Part shown: one piece after another, positions 39,727 to 48,621 of the stretch
Position numbering within the stretch: the first letter of the stretch is position 1
Layout: each line of letters begins with the position of its first letter
NCBI GenBank assembly: GCA_902779305.1
Contig: CACZBD010000007.1
Coordinates: 1 to 64,000 of the forward strand
DNA from: an uncultured Lachnospiraceae bacterium
Lineage (GTDB): Bacteria; Bacillota; Clostridia; Lachnospirales; Lachnospiraceae
Direction: 5' to 3'
Length of the DNA: 64,000 nucleotides
Translations under genes and position numbers: made by a program
The notes under the pieces: generated by a model
What the model saw: the letters and a program-made list of their open reading frames with translations, nothing else
Told to the model about the DNA's origin: nothing
The model's database searches: none

Positions 39727-42363
39727 ATGGAACAGTATATCGTCACGGGCATGAGTTGCGCGGCCTGTCAGGCAAGAGTAGAAAAAGCGGTGGAAAAGGT
39801 GCCGGGAGTCACCTCGGTGTCGGTCAGTCTGCTGACCAATTCCATGGGCGTAGAGGGAAATGCGGATGCGCAGGCGGTGATCAAAGCCGTTGAAGACGCA
39901 GGGTACGGCGCCGGATTGAAAGCGGATCCCGGGAAGCAGAAGAACTTTTCGCACAGCGCAGAAGAAGAGGCTTTGCGGGATAAAGAGACGCCGAAACTGA
40001 GACGCCGTCTGATCCTTTCCGTGATTTTCCTGCTCGTTCTGATGTATCTGACCATGGGGCACCATATGCTCGGGCTGCCTTTGCCGGGCGTACTGATGCA
40101 CAATCATCTGGGCCTGACTCTGACGCAGATGTTGCTTGCCCTGATCGTGATGATCATCAATAACAGATTCTTTGTAAACGGGTTCAATTCCCTGCTCCAC
40201 GGCGCGCCGAACATGGACACGCTGGTGGCGCTGGGGTCTTCTGTTTCTTTCGGGTGGAGTCTCTATGTGTTCTACCTCATGTCCGTACAGATCACCCGCG
40301 GCGTTTCCAATATGGATCTGATGGACTTATATCAAAATCAGCTCTATTTTGAATCAGCGGCCATGATCCCTGCGCTGATCACGGTCGGAAAGATGCTCGA
40401 AGCGATGTCCAAGGGAAAAACAACGGATGCCTTAAAGAGCCTGTTGCAGCTGGCGCCGAAGAAGGCAAGACTTGTCCGGAACGGCGCGGAAGAGGAAGTG
40501 GATATCGAAGAAGTGGTACCGGGAGACATTTTTACGGTGCGCCCCGGAGAAGCGATCCCCGTGGACGGGATCGTTCTTGAAGGTGAGAGTGCGGTTGATG
40601 AATCGGCGCTCACGGGGGAATCCATTCCCGTAGATAAGGCAAAGGACGATAAAGTCAGCGCGGCGACGATCAACCGGTCCGGTTTCTTAAGCTGCAGGGC
40701 GACAAGGGTCGGGGAAGACACCACGCTGTCGCAGATCATCCGCATGGTCAGTGACGCGGCCGCGACAAAGGCCAAGATCGCCAGGATCGCTGACAGGGTG
40801 TCCTATGTGTTTGTGCCCACCGTGATCGGGATCGCGCTGCTTGTGCTGATCGGATGGCTGATCGCGGGAGCAAACTTGGCATCGGCACTGGAACGCGCGA
40901 TCTGTGTGCTTGTGATCTCATGCCCCTGCGCGCTCGGACTGGCAACACCTGTTGCGATCATGGTGGCAAACGGGCTTGGAGCAAGAAACGGGATCCTGTT
41001 CAAGACGAGCGAAACACTTGAAGAAGCCGGAAAGATGCAGGTCGTGGTCCTTGACAAGACGGGCACGATCACTTCCGGACAGCCTGTTGTCACGGATGTC
41101 ATCCCTGCGGACGGGATCGCGGAAGACATGCTTCTTGAAACCGCCTGTTCTTTGGAAGTAAAGAGCGAGCATCCGCTGGCAAAGGCGGTCGTTGCATATT
41201 GCGGGGACAAAGGAATGACCGGTACCGGATTGTCTTCGTTTAAAGCACTCCCCGGGAACGGACTTACGGGAAAAGCAGACGGAAATACGTTCTACGGCGG
41301 GAACGCATCCTATATATCAGGTGTTGCCGAGATCCCGGAAGGCCTGCGCAAGCAGGCTGCGGCCTTATCGGAACAGGGCAAGACGCCGCTCTATTTTGCA
41401 AGGGATGACAGGCTGCTTGGCATCATCGCGGTAGCGGATACGCTGAAAGAAGATTCGATGGAGGGCATCCGGCAGCTGAAAGATCTCGGGCTTCGCGTTG
41501 TGATGCTGACAGGAGACAACGCTAGGACCGCGGCTTATATCGGAAAGAAAGCAGGGGTGGATTCCTGGATCGCGGATGTGCTTCCGGACGGTAAGGAAGC
41601 GGTGATAAGGACTCTGCAGGAAAAGTGGAAAGTCGTCATGGTCGGTGACGGGATCAATGATGCGCCGGCGCTAACAAGGGCGGATATCGGGATCGCCATC
41701 GGCGCAGGAACGGATGTTGCCGTTGACAGCGCGGATATCGTGCTGATGAACAATTCGATCGCGGATGTGGCAGCCGCCGTGCGTTTAAGCAGGCAGACCC
41801 TTTTGAACATCAAGGAGAACCTGTTCTGGGCGTTTTTCTATAACGTGATCTGCATTCCGCTTGCGGCAGGACTTTTCGTGTGGAAGATGAATCCGATGAT
41901 CGGCGCAGCGGCCATGAGCCTTTCGAGTTTTACGGTCTGCATGAACGCGCTTCGTCTGAACCTGTTCCGTATCCGGGATAAAAGTCACGACAGGCCGCTT
42001 CGAAACAGGGTGCCGGAAACGGAAGAGCTGTTTTCGGGGTCTGTTTCTGACACAAAGGAAGACAAAAATGAGAAATGCTGTATAATAGAAAAGGAAAAGA
42101 CTGGACCGGTACTGACACAAGCAGACCGGGCAGGTACAGAAAGGATGGATAAGATGGAGACAACGGTAAAAGTGGACGGCATGATGTGCGCGCACTGTGA
42201 GGCAAATGTAAAGAAGGCTTTGGAAGAACTGCCGTTTGTGGAAACGGCGGCTGCGGACCATGAGGCCGGTGAGGTAAAACTGACGCTGTGCGGTGAAATG
42301 GATGAGAACGCCGTGCAGAATGTGATCACGGAAAAGGGATACACCTATCAGGGATTGAAATAG
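39727..42363 (+). CDS. copA: Copper-transporting P-type ATPase with C-terminal CopZ-like domain
   Basis: 878 residues. An N-terminal HMA domain (GMSCAACQAR, residues 8-17) is followed by P1B-ATPase helices. Standard motifs are LTGESIPVD, SCPCALGLATP (CPC metal site), VLDKTGTITSG (phosphorylated Asp), SEHPLAKAV and VGDGINDAPAL. After a charged linker (about 755-805) a second HMA (VDGMMCAHCEANVKKAL) ends the protein. It exports Cu(I). The C-terminal HMA is usually a separate chaperone, CopZ; an internal start signal here could make that as a separate product. Confidence 0.93.
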   Translation: MEQYIVTGMSCAACQARVEKAVEKVPGVTSVSVSLLTNSMGVEGNADAQAVIKAVEDAGYGAGLKADPGKQKNFSHSAEEEALRDKETPKLRRRLILSVIFLLVLMYLTMGHHMLGLPLPGVLMHNHLGLTLTQMLLALIVMIINNRFFVNGFNSLLHGAPNMDTLVALGSSVSFGWSLYVFYLMSVQITRGVSNMDLMDLYQNQLYFESAAMIPALITVGKMLEAMSKGKTTDALKSLLQLAPKKARLVRNGAEEEVDIEEVVPGDIFTVRPGEAIPVDGIVLEGESAVDESALTGESIPVDKAKDDKVSAATINRSGFLSCRATRVGEDTTLSQIIRMVSDAAATKAKIARIADRVSYVFVPTVIGIALLVLIGWLIAGANLASALERAICVLVISCPCALGLATPVAIMVANGLGARNGILFKTSETLEEAGKMQVVVLDKTGTITSGQPVVTDVIPADGIAEDMLLETACSLEVKSEHPLAKAVVAYCGDKGMTGTGLSSFKALPGNGLTGKADGNTFYGGNASYISGVAEIPEGLRKQAAALSEQGKTPLYFARDDRLLGIIAVADTLKEDSMEGIRQLKDLGLRVVMLTGDNARTAAYIGKKAGVDSWIADVLPDGKEAVIRTLQEKWKVVMVGDGINDAPALTRADIGIAIGAGTDVAVDSADIVLMNNSIADVAAAVRLSRQTLLNIKENLFWAFFYNVICIPLAAGLFVWKMNPMIGAAAMSLSSFTVCMNALRLNLFRIRDKSHDRPLRNRVPETEELFSGSVSDTKEDKNEKCCIIEKEKTGPVLTQADRAGTERMDKMETTVKVDGMMCAHCEANVKKALEELPFVETAAADHEAGEVKLTLCGEMDENAVQNVITEKGYTYQGLK
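42081..42154 (+). promoter_or_regulatory. Internal initiation signals for a CopZ-like product
   Basis: Inside the copA frame there is a TATAAT (42081-42086), then AAAGGA (42140-42145), 8 nt before an in-frame ATG at 42154. Initiation there would give a 69-residue copper chaperone (42154-42363). No good -35 was found. Confidence 0.4.
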
Positions 42364-42385
42364 GCGTTTGCGGGGAGGAAACAGG

Positions 42386-43840
42386 ATGAAGAGGACAATG
42401 ACGGTGATCATGGCAGTGCTGCTGTGTGCGTCCATGAGCGGCTGCGGGATCATTCCCGGATTTCTGAAAAAAGAGAAAGAACCTGAGATTGAAGAGCACA
42501 TAGAGGAAACGCAGGAGAGCGCGGAGCCGGAACAGGATGAAGCGGCACCGGCGTCTGCTCCTGAAGAAGCGGAAACCTCCGGTTCCGGTGAGATCGCACA
42601 CAGCGAACTGATCGGGAACTGGCAGATGGTCTGCGAGACGGACTATTCCGGGAAACCGGGAGCGCCGCTTGATGAAGTGGATTCGTATTTCTATATGGCG
42701 GATGAGATGGGAAGTATGGATCTCTACATTTATGAAGATGACGGCGCGCTGTATGCGGACTTTGAAAAGGCCATTTACGAATCCAGCACGTCCGGCTATC
42801 ACCTCCCGCTCGAGATCGTTTCACAACCGCTGTACGAAAAGAGCAGCAATCAGGAATGGTCTGCGAATGTCATGAACCCGCGGACAAAAGAGAAACTGTT
42901 CTCTCTGACACTGGAAGGGGACGACAAACTCGTCAAATTTGAAAACGACGTGTATGAAGAAGCCGAGGATCCCTGGTTCTATGCTACGGCTGCGACCCTG
43001 CTCCGGGAAGGTTCGCCGGAAATGGAACAGAAGGAAGAGCTCCGCTATAACGAAACGATCACGGTCAGCGATGCGGATGAATTGCTCAGAGCCATCGACA
43101 GCGGAAAGAAGATCATTCTCAAAGAAGGAGAATATGACTTAAGCAAAGCCAACAAAAAGATCAAGAATCCGAATGTGATCATCAATGATGCCTGGAACAG
43201 CGACAGTCAGATCGTAGCAAATGTCAGGATCAAAGAGGTGGATAATCTCTGCCTGATGGCTGAAGAAGGCAAAAAGGTTGAGATCTGCATTTCGAATCCC
43301 TACGATCCGGTGCTGGCTTTCGAAGGCTGCAGATATCTGACCATTGAGGGCATTACGGCAGGTCATCATGTGGAACCCGGCACCTGCGGCGGAAGTGTTC
43401 TGCAGTTCCGCCAAAGCAACAAGATCAATCTGAAGGACTGCAGTTTATACGGATGCGGTACTTACGGGATCGAGGCCACGGATTGCTCGGATCTGTTTGT
43501 TGAAGACAGTGAGATCTACGAGTGCACATACGGGATCGTGGATCTTTACAGTGTTTACAACGCGAACTTTACCAACTGCGAGATGTACAAGAACAAAGAC
43601 ATGGATATGATCTCGCTTTCCCAGTGCACGACGATTACATTCACGGATTGTGCCTTCAAGGATAATCTGGTGGATACAACACAGTTTTCCACGGTCAATT
43701 TCGTAAGAGCAAGCGAATGCTACAGCGTGGCATTCCACAAGTGTGAGTTTACGGACAACACTTACGGGAAATTTAACGAAGGAGATGTGGAGATCGACAA
43801 CTGCTCTTTCAAGGATAAGATCGTGGACAGCAAGGACTGA
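42386..43840 (+). CDS. Beta-helix lipoprotein
   Basis: A 484-residue protein with a lipoprotein signal (VIMAVLLCASMSGCG, lipobox SMSGC), an acidic Glu/Pro-rich linker (about 30-75), a middle domain, and a right-handed parallel beta-helix (about 300-480) marked by repeated turns: LKDCSLYGCGTYGIEATDCS, then DLFVEDSEIYECTYGI, then FTNCEMYKNKD. ATG at 42386 follows GGAGG. It is surface-anchored. Beta-helix proteins often bind or cleave polysaccharides; no catalytic residues could be assigned. Confidence 0.8.
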   Translation: MKRTMTVIMAVLLCASMSGCGIIPGFLKKEKEPEIEEHIEETQESAEPEQDEAAPASAPEEAETSGSGEIAHSELIGNWQMVCETDYSGKPGAPLDEVDSYFYMADEMGSMDLYIYEDDGALYADFEKAIYESSTSGYHLPLEIVSQPLYEKSSNQEWSANVMNPRTKEKLFSLTLEGDDKLVKFENDVYEEAEDPWFYATAATLLREGSPEMEQKEELRYNETITVSDADELLRAIDSGKKIILKEGEYDLSKANKKIKNPNVIINDAWNSDSQIVANVRIKEVDNLCLMAEEGKKVEICISNPYDPVLAFEGCRYLTIEGITAGHHVEPGTCGGSVLQFRQSNKINLKDCSLYGCGTYGIEATDCSDLFVEDSEIYECTYGIVDLYSVYNANFTNCEMYKNKDMDMISLSQCTTITFTDCAFKDNLVDTTQFSTVNFVRASECYSVAFHKCEFTDNTYGKFNEGDVEIDNCSFKDKIVDSKD

Positions 43841-43903
43841 GCCACTTAAAGCCCTTTTGAGAGCGCCGGACCGAATGGCTATTGTCATGATGCCGGACGA
43901 TTA

Positions 43904-43970
43904 AATGTCAAGATATAAAAATCAATAACTTGACATTTGTGCGAACATAACATGACATACAACTTGACAA
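43904..43970 (+). repeat. TTGACA-type repeats upstream of the glmM fusion
   Basis: AATGTCAAG (43904-43912) and CTTGACATT (43929-43937) form an inverted repeat; ATGACAT (43952) and CTTGACAA (43963-43970) are further copies. They may be regulator sites or -35 elements; no clean -10 was found. Confidence 0.4.
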
Positions 43971-43980
43971 ATGACAGAAA

Positions 43981-44020
43981 ATGCGGTACAAATGAAACTG
44001 TAGTTTGTACCGCATTTTTT
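43981..44020 (+). terminator. Terminator between the lipoprotein and glmM genes
   Basis: ATGCGGTACAAA (43981-43992), 11-nt loop, TTTGTACCGCAT (44004-44015), then Ts. It ends about 10 nt before the AAGGAGG of the next gene, so it could also act as a leader attenuator. Confidence 0.8.
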
Positions 44021-44043
44021 ATTATGGAAAAGGAGGCAGCAAC

Positions 44044-45606
44044 ATGAAATATATGGATGTTCATGAAGCAGCCGCAAAATGGGACATGAACGAGAGGCGC
44101 ATCACGATGCTCTGTCGGGATGGCAAGATCGGCAATGTCAAAAAAGAAGGCAAACTGTGGCTGATCCCCGCCGATACGGAAAAGCCCTTTGACGGAAGGA
44201 CGAAAGAGGCGAGAGGACAGACACGGCAAACTGCAAAGAAGGAGAAAAAAGCCATGGGCAAATATTTCGGAACAGACGGATTTCGCGGAAAAGCGGGTGA
44301 AGTATTGACGGCGGAGCATGCTTTTAAGATCGGCAGATTCCTGGGATGGTATTACGGTAAGGACCGTCCGGCCAGGATCGTGATCGGGAAGGACACGCGC
44401 CGCTCTTCTTATATGTATGAGAATGCGCTTTCCGCAGGCATCACTTCTTCGGGCGGGGATTCCTACCTGCTGCATGTGACGACTACGCCGTGTGTGAGCT
44501 ACATCACAAGGACGGAAGGCTTTGACTGCGGGATCATGATCTCGGCCAGCCACAATCCGTTCTTTGACAACGGGATCAAACTGATGAACAACGAAGGCGA
44601 GAAGATGGAAGACGAGGTGCAGGATCTCGTCGAGCAGTTCATTGACGGTGAGATCGATGATGTCAAATGGGCTACGGATGACAAGATCGGGCGCACGATC
44701 GATTTTTATTCGGGCAGAAACCGTTACATCGGCTATCTGACGAGTATCGCGCCGGTTTCGTTTGAAAACTGCAAGGTCGCGCTGGACTGTGCCAACGGCA
44801 GTTCCTGGATGATCGGCCGCGCCGTGTTCGACGCTTTGGGCGCCAAGAACTACGTGATGAACAACACACCGGACGGCGTGAACATCAACCTCAATGCAGG
44901 ATCCACACACATCGAAGGCCTCCAGAAATATGTGCGTGAAAATAAAGTGGATGTCGGCTTTGCTTTTGACGGCGACGCGGACCGCTGTCTTGCCGTAGAC
45001 GAGTACGGCGATGTGGTCAACGGCGACATGATCATGTATATCTGCGCCAAATATCTGAAATCCAAAGGGATGCTGCCGACCAATACGGTTGTGACGACCA
45101 TCATGTCCAACTTCGGACTTTACAAGGCATTTGACAATATCGGGATCGATTACGAGAAGACCAAAGTCGGTGACCGCTACGTCTACGAGAATATGAAAGA
45201 AAACAACCATATGCTCGGCGGAGAGCAGTCCGGTCACGTGATCTTCAGAAAATATGCGCATACAGGGGACGGTCTTGTGACCGCGATCATGCTGATGACC
45301 GTTCTAGCGGAAACCCATCTTCCTCTGTCAGTGCTTGCATCGGAAGTAAAGATGTATCCGCAGGTGCTCAAGAACGTGGAAGTGGATGATAAGGAAAAGA
45401 CGCTGGAGGATCCGGCTGTTAAGAAAGCGGTGGAGAATACCACGGCATATCTTGGCAATGACGGGCGCGTGCTGCTCCGTGCTTCGGGCACGGAACCGGT
45501 GCTGCGCGTGATGTCGGAAGCAGGTACTTACAAGGACTGTGAGAAGTGTGTGGATGAGATCATCGATGCCATGAAGGCGTCGGGACATCTGCAGAAGATC
45601 AGGTAA
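44044..45606 (+). CDS. glmM: Phosphoglucosamine mutase with N-terminal excisionase-type HTH
   Basis: 520 residues. Residues 1-50 (KYMDVHEAAAKWDMNERRIT then LCRDGKIGNVKKEGKLWLIP) are a MerR/excisionase-like HTH of a kind usually encoded alone. After a Lys/Arg linker a complete phosphohexomutase follows: MGKYFGTDGFRG, the phospho-Ser loop MISASHNPFFDNG, metal loop DGDADRCL, sugar loop GGEQSGH and phosphate loop RASGTEPVLRV. It converts glucosamine-6-P to glucosamine-1-P. AAGGAGG precedes the ATG at 44044, but a second AAGGAG (44239-44244) lies 9 nt before the internal ATG at 44254, so a mutase without the HTH may also be made. Confidence 0.88.
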   Translation: MKYMDVHEAAAKWDMNERRITMLCRDGKIGNVKKEGKLWLIPADTEKPFDGRTKEARGQTRQTAKKEKKAMGKYFGTDGFRGKAGEVLTAEHAFKIGRFLGWYYGKDRPARIVIGKDTRRSSYMYENALSAGITSSGGDSYLLHVTTTPCVSYITRTEGFDCGIMISASHNPFFDNGIKLMNNEGEKMEDEVQDLVEQFIDGEIDDVKWATDDKIGRTIDFYSGRNRYIGYLTSIAPVSFENCKVALDCANGSSWMIGRAVFDALGAKNYVMNNTPDGVNINLNAGSTHIEGLQKYVRENKVDVGFAFDGDADRCLAVDEYGDVVNGDMIMYICAKYLKSKGMLPTNTVVTTIMSNFGLYKAFDNIGIDYEKTKVGDRYVYENMKENNHMLGGEQSGHVIFRKYAHTGDGLVTAIMLMTVLAETHLPLSVLASEVKMYPQVLKNVEVDDKEKTLEDPAVKKAVENTTAYLGNDGRVLLRASGTEPVLRVMSEAGTYKDCEKCVDEIIDAMKASGHLQKIR

Positions 45607-45616
45607 GCAGCAGTAC

Positions 45617-45684
45617 GAAATCCGCCAAACGACATTTTCTCACTCGCTATTCTACGCTCGTTCGAAAAGTGTTTGCCGGATTTC
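45617..45684 (+). repeat. Structured repeat element, copy 1
   Basis: A 68-nt stem-loop with arms GAAATCCGCCAAACGACATT and AAGTGTTTGCCGGATTTC around a CTCGCT...ACGCTCGTTCG loop. It is related to the inverted copy at 45705-45773. Confidence 0.7.
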
Positions 45685-45704
45685 GGAGCTTGTATCTGAA
45701 GAAT

Positions 45705-45773
45705 GGAAATTGACAAAACACATTCTGAGCGAGCGTTCCAAGCGAACGAAGAAATGTGGTTTTGGCAATTTCC
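45705..45773 (-). repeat. Structured repeat element, copy 2 (inverted)
   Basis: A 69-nt stem-loop with arms GGAAATTGACAAAACACATT and AATGTGGTTTTGGCAATTTC. Read on the minus strand it aligns with copy 1, including the ACGCTCG loop core, with paired stem changes (CCG/CGG against TG/CA). Confidence 0.7.
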
Positions 45774-45803
45774 AACATTTAAGAAAATCAGGAGGAACGG
45801 AGT

Positions 45804-46475
45804 ATGAACTGCAAAGTAACGGATTTGTATGATCTGTCGCATTCGCTCGCCGGAGAGTATCTCAAGGGATTTACCTATCCCTGGGAAGCGCTTGCGGGGA
45901 TCAAGGACCTGATCTTAGAGATCGGGAAGACGCTTTCTTCAGAGGAATATGATCATCCCGAAGAGGACGTCTGGATCGCAAAGGATGCAATTCGCTATCC
46001 GAATAACTATATCGGCGGCCCGACCATTATCGGTCACGAGACGGAGGTCAGGCCCGGCGCGTTTATCAGAGGGTCGGCGCTTGTCGGGGACCATTGCGTT
46101 GTCGGAAATTCCACGGAGCTGAAGAACGTGATCTTATTTGACAATGTGCAGGTACCGCATTACAACTATGTCGGAGATTCCATTCTGGGATACAAGGCTC
46201 ACATGGGCGCCGGTTCCATTACCAGTAACGTCAAGGCTGACAAAAAGCTTGTCGTGATCAAGAACGAAGGCGAGCTGCTGGAAACCGGGCGTAAAAAAGT
46301 CGGCGCAATGCTTGGCGACAGGGCCGAGATCGGCTGCAACAGCGTGCTGAATCCCGGGACGGTCATCGGCAGGGACAGCAATGTTTACCCGGTTTCCTGT
46401 GTGCGCGGTGTCGTTCCGGCAAACAGTATCTACAAGGAATCCAAAAAGATCGTGATCAAAGAGGACAGGGACTGA
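45804..46475 (+). CDS. Left-handed beta-helix acyltransferase (GlmU C-terminal-like)
   Basis: A 223-residue protein with hexapeptide repeats from about 70 to 215 (IGGPTIIGHETEVRPGAFIR, VGDSILGYKAHMGAGSITSN, IGCNSVLNPGTVIGRDSNVY). The AHMGAGSITSNVKAD segment is typical of the acetyltransferase half of GlmU. There is no pyrophosphorylase domain. Between GlmM-like and NagB genes it likely acetylates glucosamine-1-P or a similar sugar phosphate. Confidence 0.85.
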   Translation: MNCKVTDLYDLSHSLAGEYLKGFTYPWEALAGIKDLILEIGKTLSSEEYDHPEEDVWIAKDAIRYPNNYIGGPTIIGHETEVRPGAFIRGSALVGDHCVVGNSTELKNVILFDNVQVPHYNYVGDSILGYKAHMGAGSITSNVKADKKLVVIKNEGELLETGRKKVGAMLGDRAEIGCNSVLNPGTVIGRDSNVYPVSCVRGVVPANSIYKESKKIVIKEDRD

Positions 46476-46546
46476 ACGGAATCCGGTAACAGCGAATAAC
46501 CAATTAGCGAACATATTATTTTTTTAAAAGAAGAGGAGAACATATC

Positions 46547-47278
46547 ATGAAGGTGATCGTAGTTGATTCTTATGAAGAAGGCGCTAAGAAAGCGGCAGAC
46601 GTGATCGAAAAACTGGTACGGGAAAATCCCGCATGCACACTCGGTCTCGCAACAGGTTCAAGCCCGGTGGGAATGTATAAAGAACTCGCAAGGAGATGTA
46701 AGGAGGAAGCTCTTGATTTTTCCAGAGTGCATTCCGTAAATCTGGACGAGTATGTTGGCCTGGAGCCGACACATCCGCAGAGCTACCGCTACTTTATGGA
46801 TGACAATCTGTTTAACCACATCAACATCGACAAGGCCAACACTTATGTTGCAAAGGGCGTCGGTGATGTGGAAGCGAACCTGAAGGAGTTCAATGAGATC
46901 CTGGACAGAACGGACATCGATCTGCAGGTTTTGGGCGTAGGTCCGGACGGACATCTCGGTTTCAACGAGCCTGGTGCCGTGCTTTATGAGAAAGCGCACA
47001 AGGAAACGCTTGAGGATTCCACCATTGATGCAAACACGAGATTTTTCGCCAACCGTGATGAGGTTCCCCGTTATGCCGTTACGATGGGCATGGGCAGCAT
47101 CATGAAGGCCAAAACGCTGTTAATGATCATCAACGGGAACAAACAGGAAGCGGCAAGAAGGCTTCTGATGGAAGACACCATCGATCCGCAGTGCCCGGCA
47201 ACATTCATGCGTCTGCACAGGGATGCGATCGTAGTGATCGAGAAGAAACTGGCTGACGAGATCGGCTACAAGGGCTAA
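46547..47278 (+). CDS. nagB: Glucosamine-6-phosphate deaminase
   Basis: 243 residues, full length. It converts glucosamine-6-P to fructose-6-P and ammonia. Conserved blocks are LGLATGSSPVGMYKEL, VNLDEYVGL, LQVLGVGPDGHLGFNEPG (catalytic Asp/His region) and AVTMGMGSIMKAK. AGAGGAG lies before the ATG. With the two preceding genes it forms an amino-sugar cluster that may balance cell-wall synthesis and breakdown. Confidence 0.97.
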   Translation: MKVIVVDSYEEGAKKAADVIEKLVRENPACTLGLATGSSPVGMYKELARRCKEEALDFSRVHSVNLDEYVGLEPTHPQSYRYFMDDNLFNHINIDKANTYVAKGVGDVEANLKEFNEILDRTDIDLQVLGVGPDGHLGFNEPGAVLYEKAHKETLEDSTIDANTRFFANRDEVPRYAVTMGMGSIMKAKTLLMIINGNKQEAARRLLMEDTIDPQCPATFMRLHRDAIVVIEKKLADEIGYKG

Positions 47279-47315
47279 ACACCATAAACTATATTCAATA
47301 TATCTAAAAAGACGC

Positions 47316-47359
47316 AAAAAGTAGTGTCCCCGGACCAACAATCTGGTACACTACTTTTT
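47316..47359 (+). terminator. Terminator of the amino-sugar cluster
   Basis: AAAAAGTAGTGT (47316-47327) and ACACTACTTTTT (47348-47359), perfect 12-bp stem, with an inner GGACCA/TGGT stem. Confidence 0.85.
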
Positions 47360-47510
47360 GTTGTATCACTTTGTCGGCGGCGAGGCTGTATCTCGCGTTC
47401 GACTCTCTTGTTGAAATAATTATACACCGTGAGTTATTTAATTGCAAATATATTCTGATTTTTCCCCTTGTTTAGAAGCGATGGTTATATAGAAAAAATT
47501 CCTCGATCAG

Positions 47511-47580
47511 AAAAAGGAATTCCCGTGGCGATACCGAATAGTAATAGTGTAGGGGTATCCGCTGCGGGAATCCTTTTTTT
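47511..47580. terminator. Large bidirectional hairpin before dgt
   Basis: AAAAAGGAATTCCCG (47511-47525) pairs with CGGGAATCCTTTTTTT (47565-47580); inside, GCGATACC pairs with GGTATCCGC. The 70-nt stem-loop has T runs on both strands. It may end a small transcript or act in the dgt leader. Confidence 0.6.
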
Positions 47581-47607
47581 GTGCGGACACCCGAAAGAAG
47601 GTTTGCA

Positions 47608-48618
47608 ATGACGATCCGCGAGAGAATCGAACAGGAAGAACAGAAATATTTAAGTCCGTTTGCGTCCCTTAGCATCAATTCGAAAGGAAGGGATGTCGAA
47701 GAAACGGAATGCGACATCCGGCCGGTTTATCAGAGAGACCGTGACAGGATCCTGCACAGTGAGTCTTTCAGACGGCTGAAGGACAAGACACAGGTGTTTC
47801 TGTTGCCGGAAGGCGACCATTACCGGACCAGACTGACGCATACGCTGGAAGTTTCCCAGAATGCCAGGACCGTTGCCAAGGCACTCAGACTGAATGAGGA
47901 CCTTGTGGAAGCGATCGCGCTGGGGCACGATCTCGGGCACACGCCTTTCGGACATGCCGGAGAGCGGGCGCTGAACCGGGTATGTCCTCTCGGATTTAAC
48001 CATAACGAGCAGAGCGTGCGGGTTGTGGAGGTTCTCGAGAAAAACGGAAAAGGTCTGAATCTGACGGCAGAAGTCAGAGACGGGATCTTAAACCACCAGA
48101 CAGCAGGCATGCCTTATACGCTGGAAGGCAAAGTGGTCAGGATCTGTGACAAGATCGCTTATATCCACCACGATATGGATGATGCGATCCGTGCCGGTGT
48201 TTTAAAGGAATCGGATGTTCCTGCGCATCTGGTGAAGATCCTCGGGGACACGACAACAAAGCGGCTGGACTGCTTTATCCATGATATCATCATCAACAGC
48301 CTGAACAAGGATGACATCTGCATGTCGGAGGAGATCGGAAAAGCCATGCAGGAACTCCGGGCATTCATGTTTGAGAATGTATATCAGAACCCCAAGGCAA
48401 AAGGCGAGGAAGGAAAAGCCGAACGTCTCGTGGAAAATCTGTACCGGTATTATCTGGAACATCTGCAGGAACTGCCGGACTGGCTGCTTGGCGTGATGGA
48501 GAGGGACAAGGAGAGTAAAGAACGGATCGTCTGCGATTATGTTTCCTCGATGTCCGATAAATTTGCCAATCATACCTTTGCAGATCTGTATCTGCCCGAT
48601 TCATGGAAGGAATTATGA
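47608..48618 (+). CDS. dgt: dGTP triphosphohydrolase-like HD protein
   Basis: A 336-residue HD-domain phosphohydrolase. Metal ligands are visible in TRLTHTLEVSQNAR (His) and ALGHDLGHTPFGHAGE (His-Asp pair), with a later Asp in ICDKIAYIHHDMDD. It hydrolyses dNTPs to nucleosides and triphosphate. ATG at 47608 follows GAAGG. It begins the dgt-dnaG-rpoD-trmK-nif3 run common in Clostridia. Confidence 0.92.
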   Translation: MTIRERIEQEEQKYLSPFASLSINSKGRDVEETECDIRPVYQRDRDRILHSESFRRLKDKTQVFLLPEGDHYRTRLTHTLEVSQNARTVAKALRLNEDLVEAIALGHDLGHTPFGHAGERALNRVCPLGFNHNEQSVRVVEVLEKNGKGLNLTAEVRDGILNHQTAGMPYTLEGKVVRICDKIAYIHHDMDDAIRAGVLKESDVPAHLVKILGDTTTKRLDCFIHDIIINSLNKDDICMSEEIGKAMQELRAFMFENVYQNPKAKGEEGKAERLVENLYRYYLEHLQELPDWLLGVMERDKESKERIVCDYVSSMSDKFANHTFADLYLPDSWKEL

Positions 48619-48621
48619 TCG

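Noticed and set aside
43885..45261. 458-codon open frame antisense to glmM
   Set aside because: Shadow of a GC-rich coding region; no ribosome site or family features.
47395..47607. Riboswitch or T-box in the dgt leader
   Set aside because: No T-box sequence or known riboswitch core was seen; only a large hairpin.
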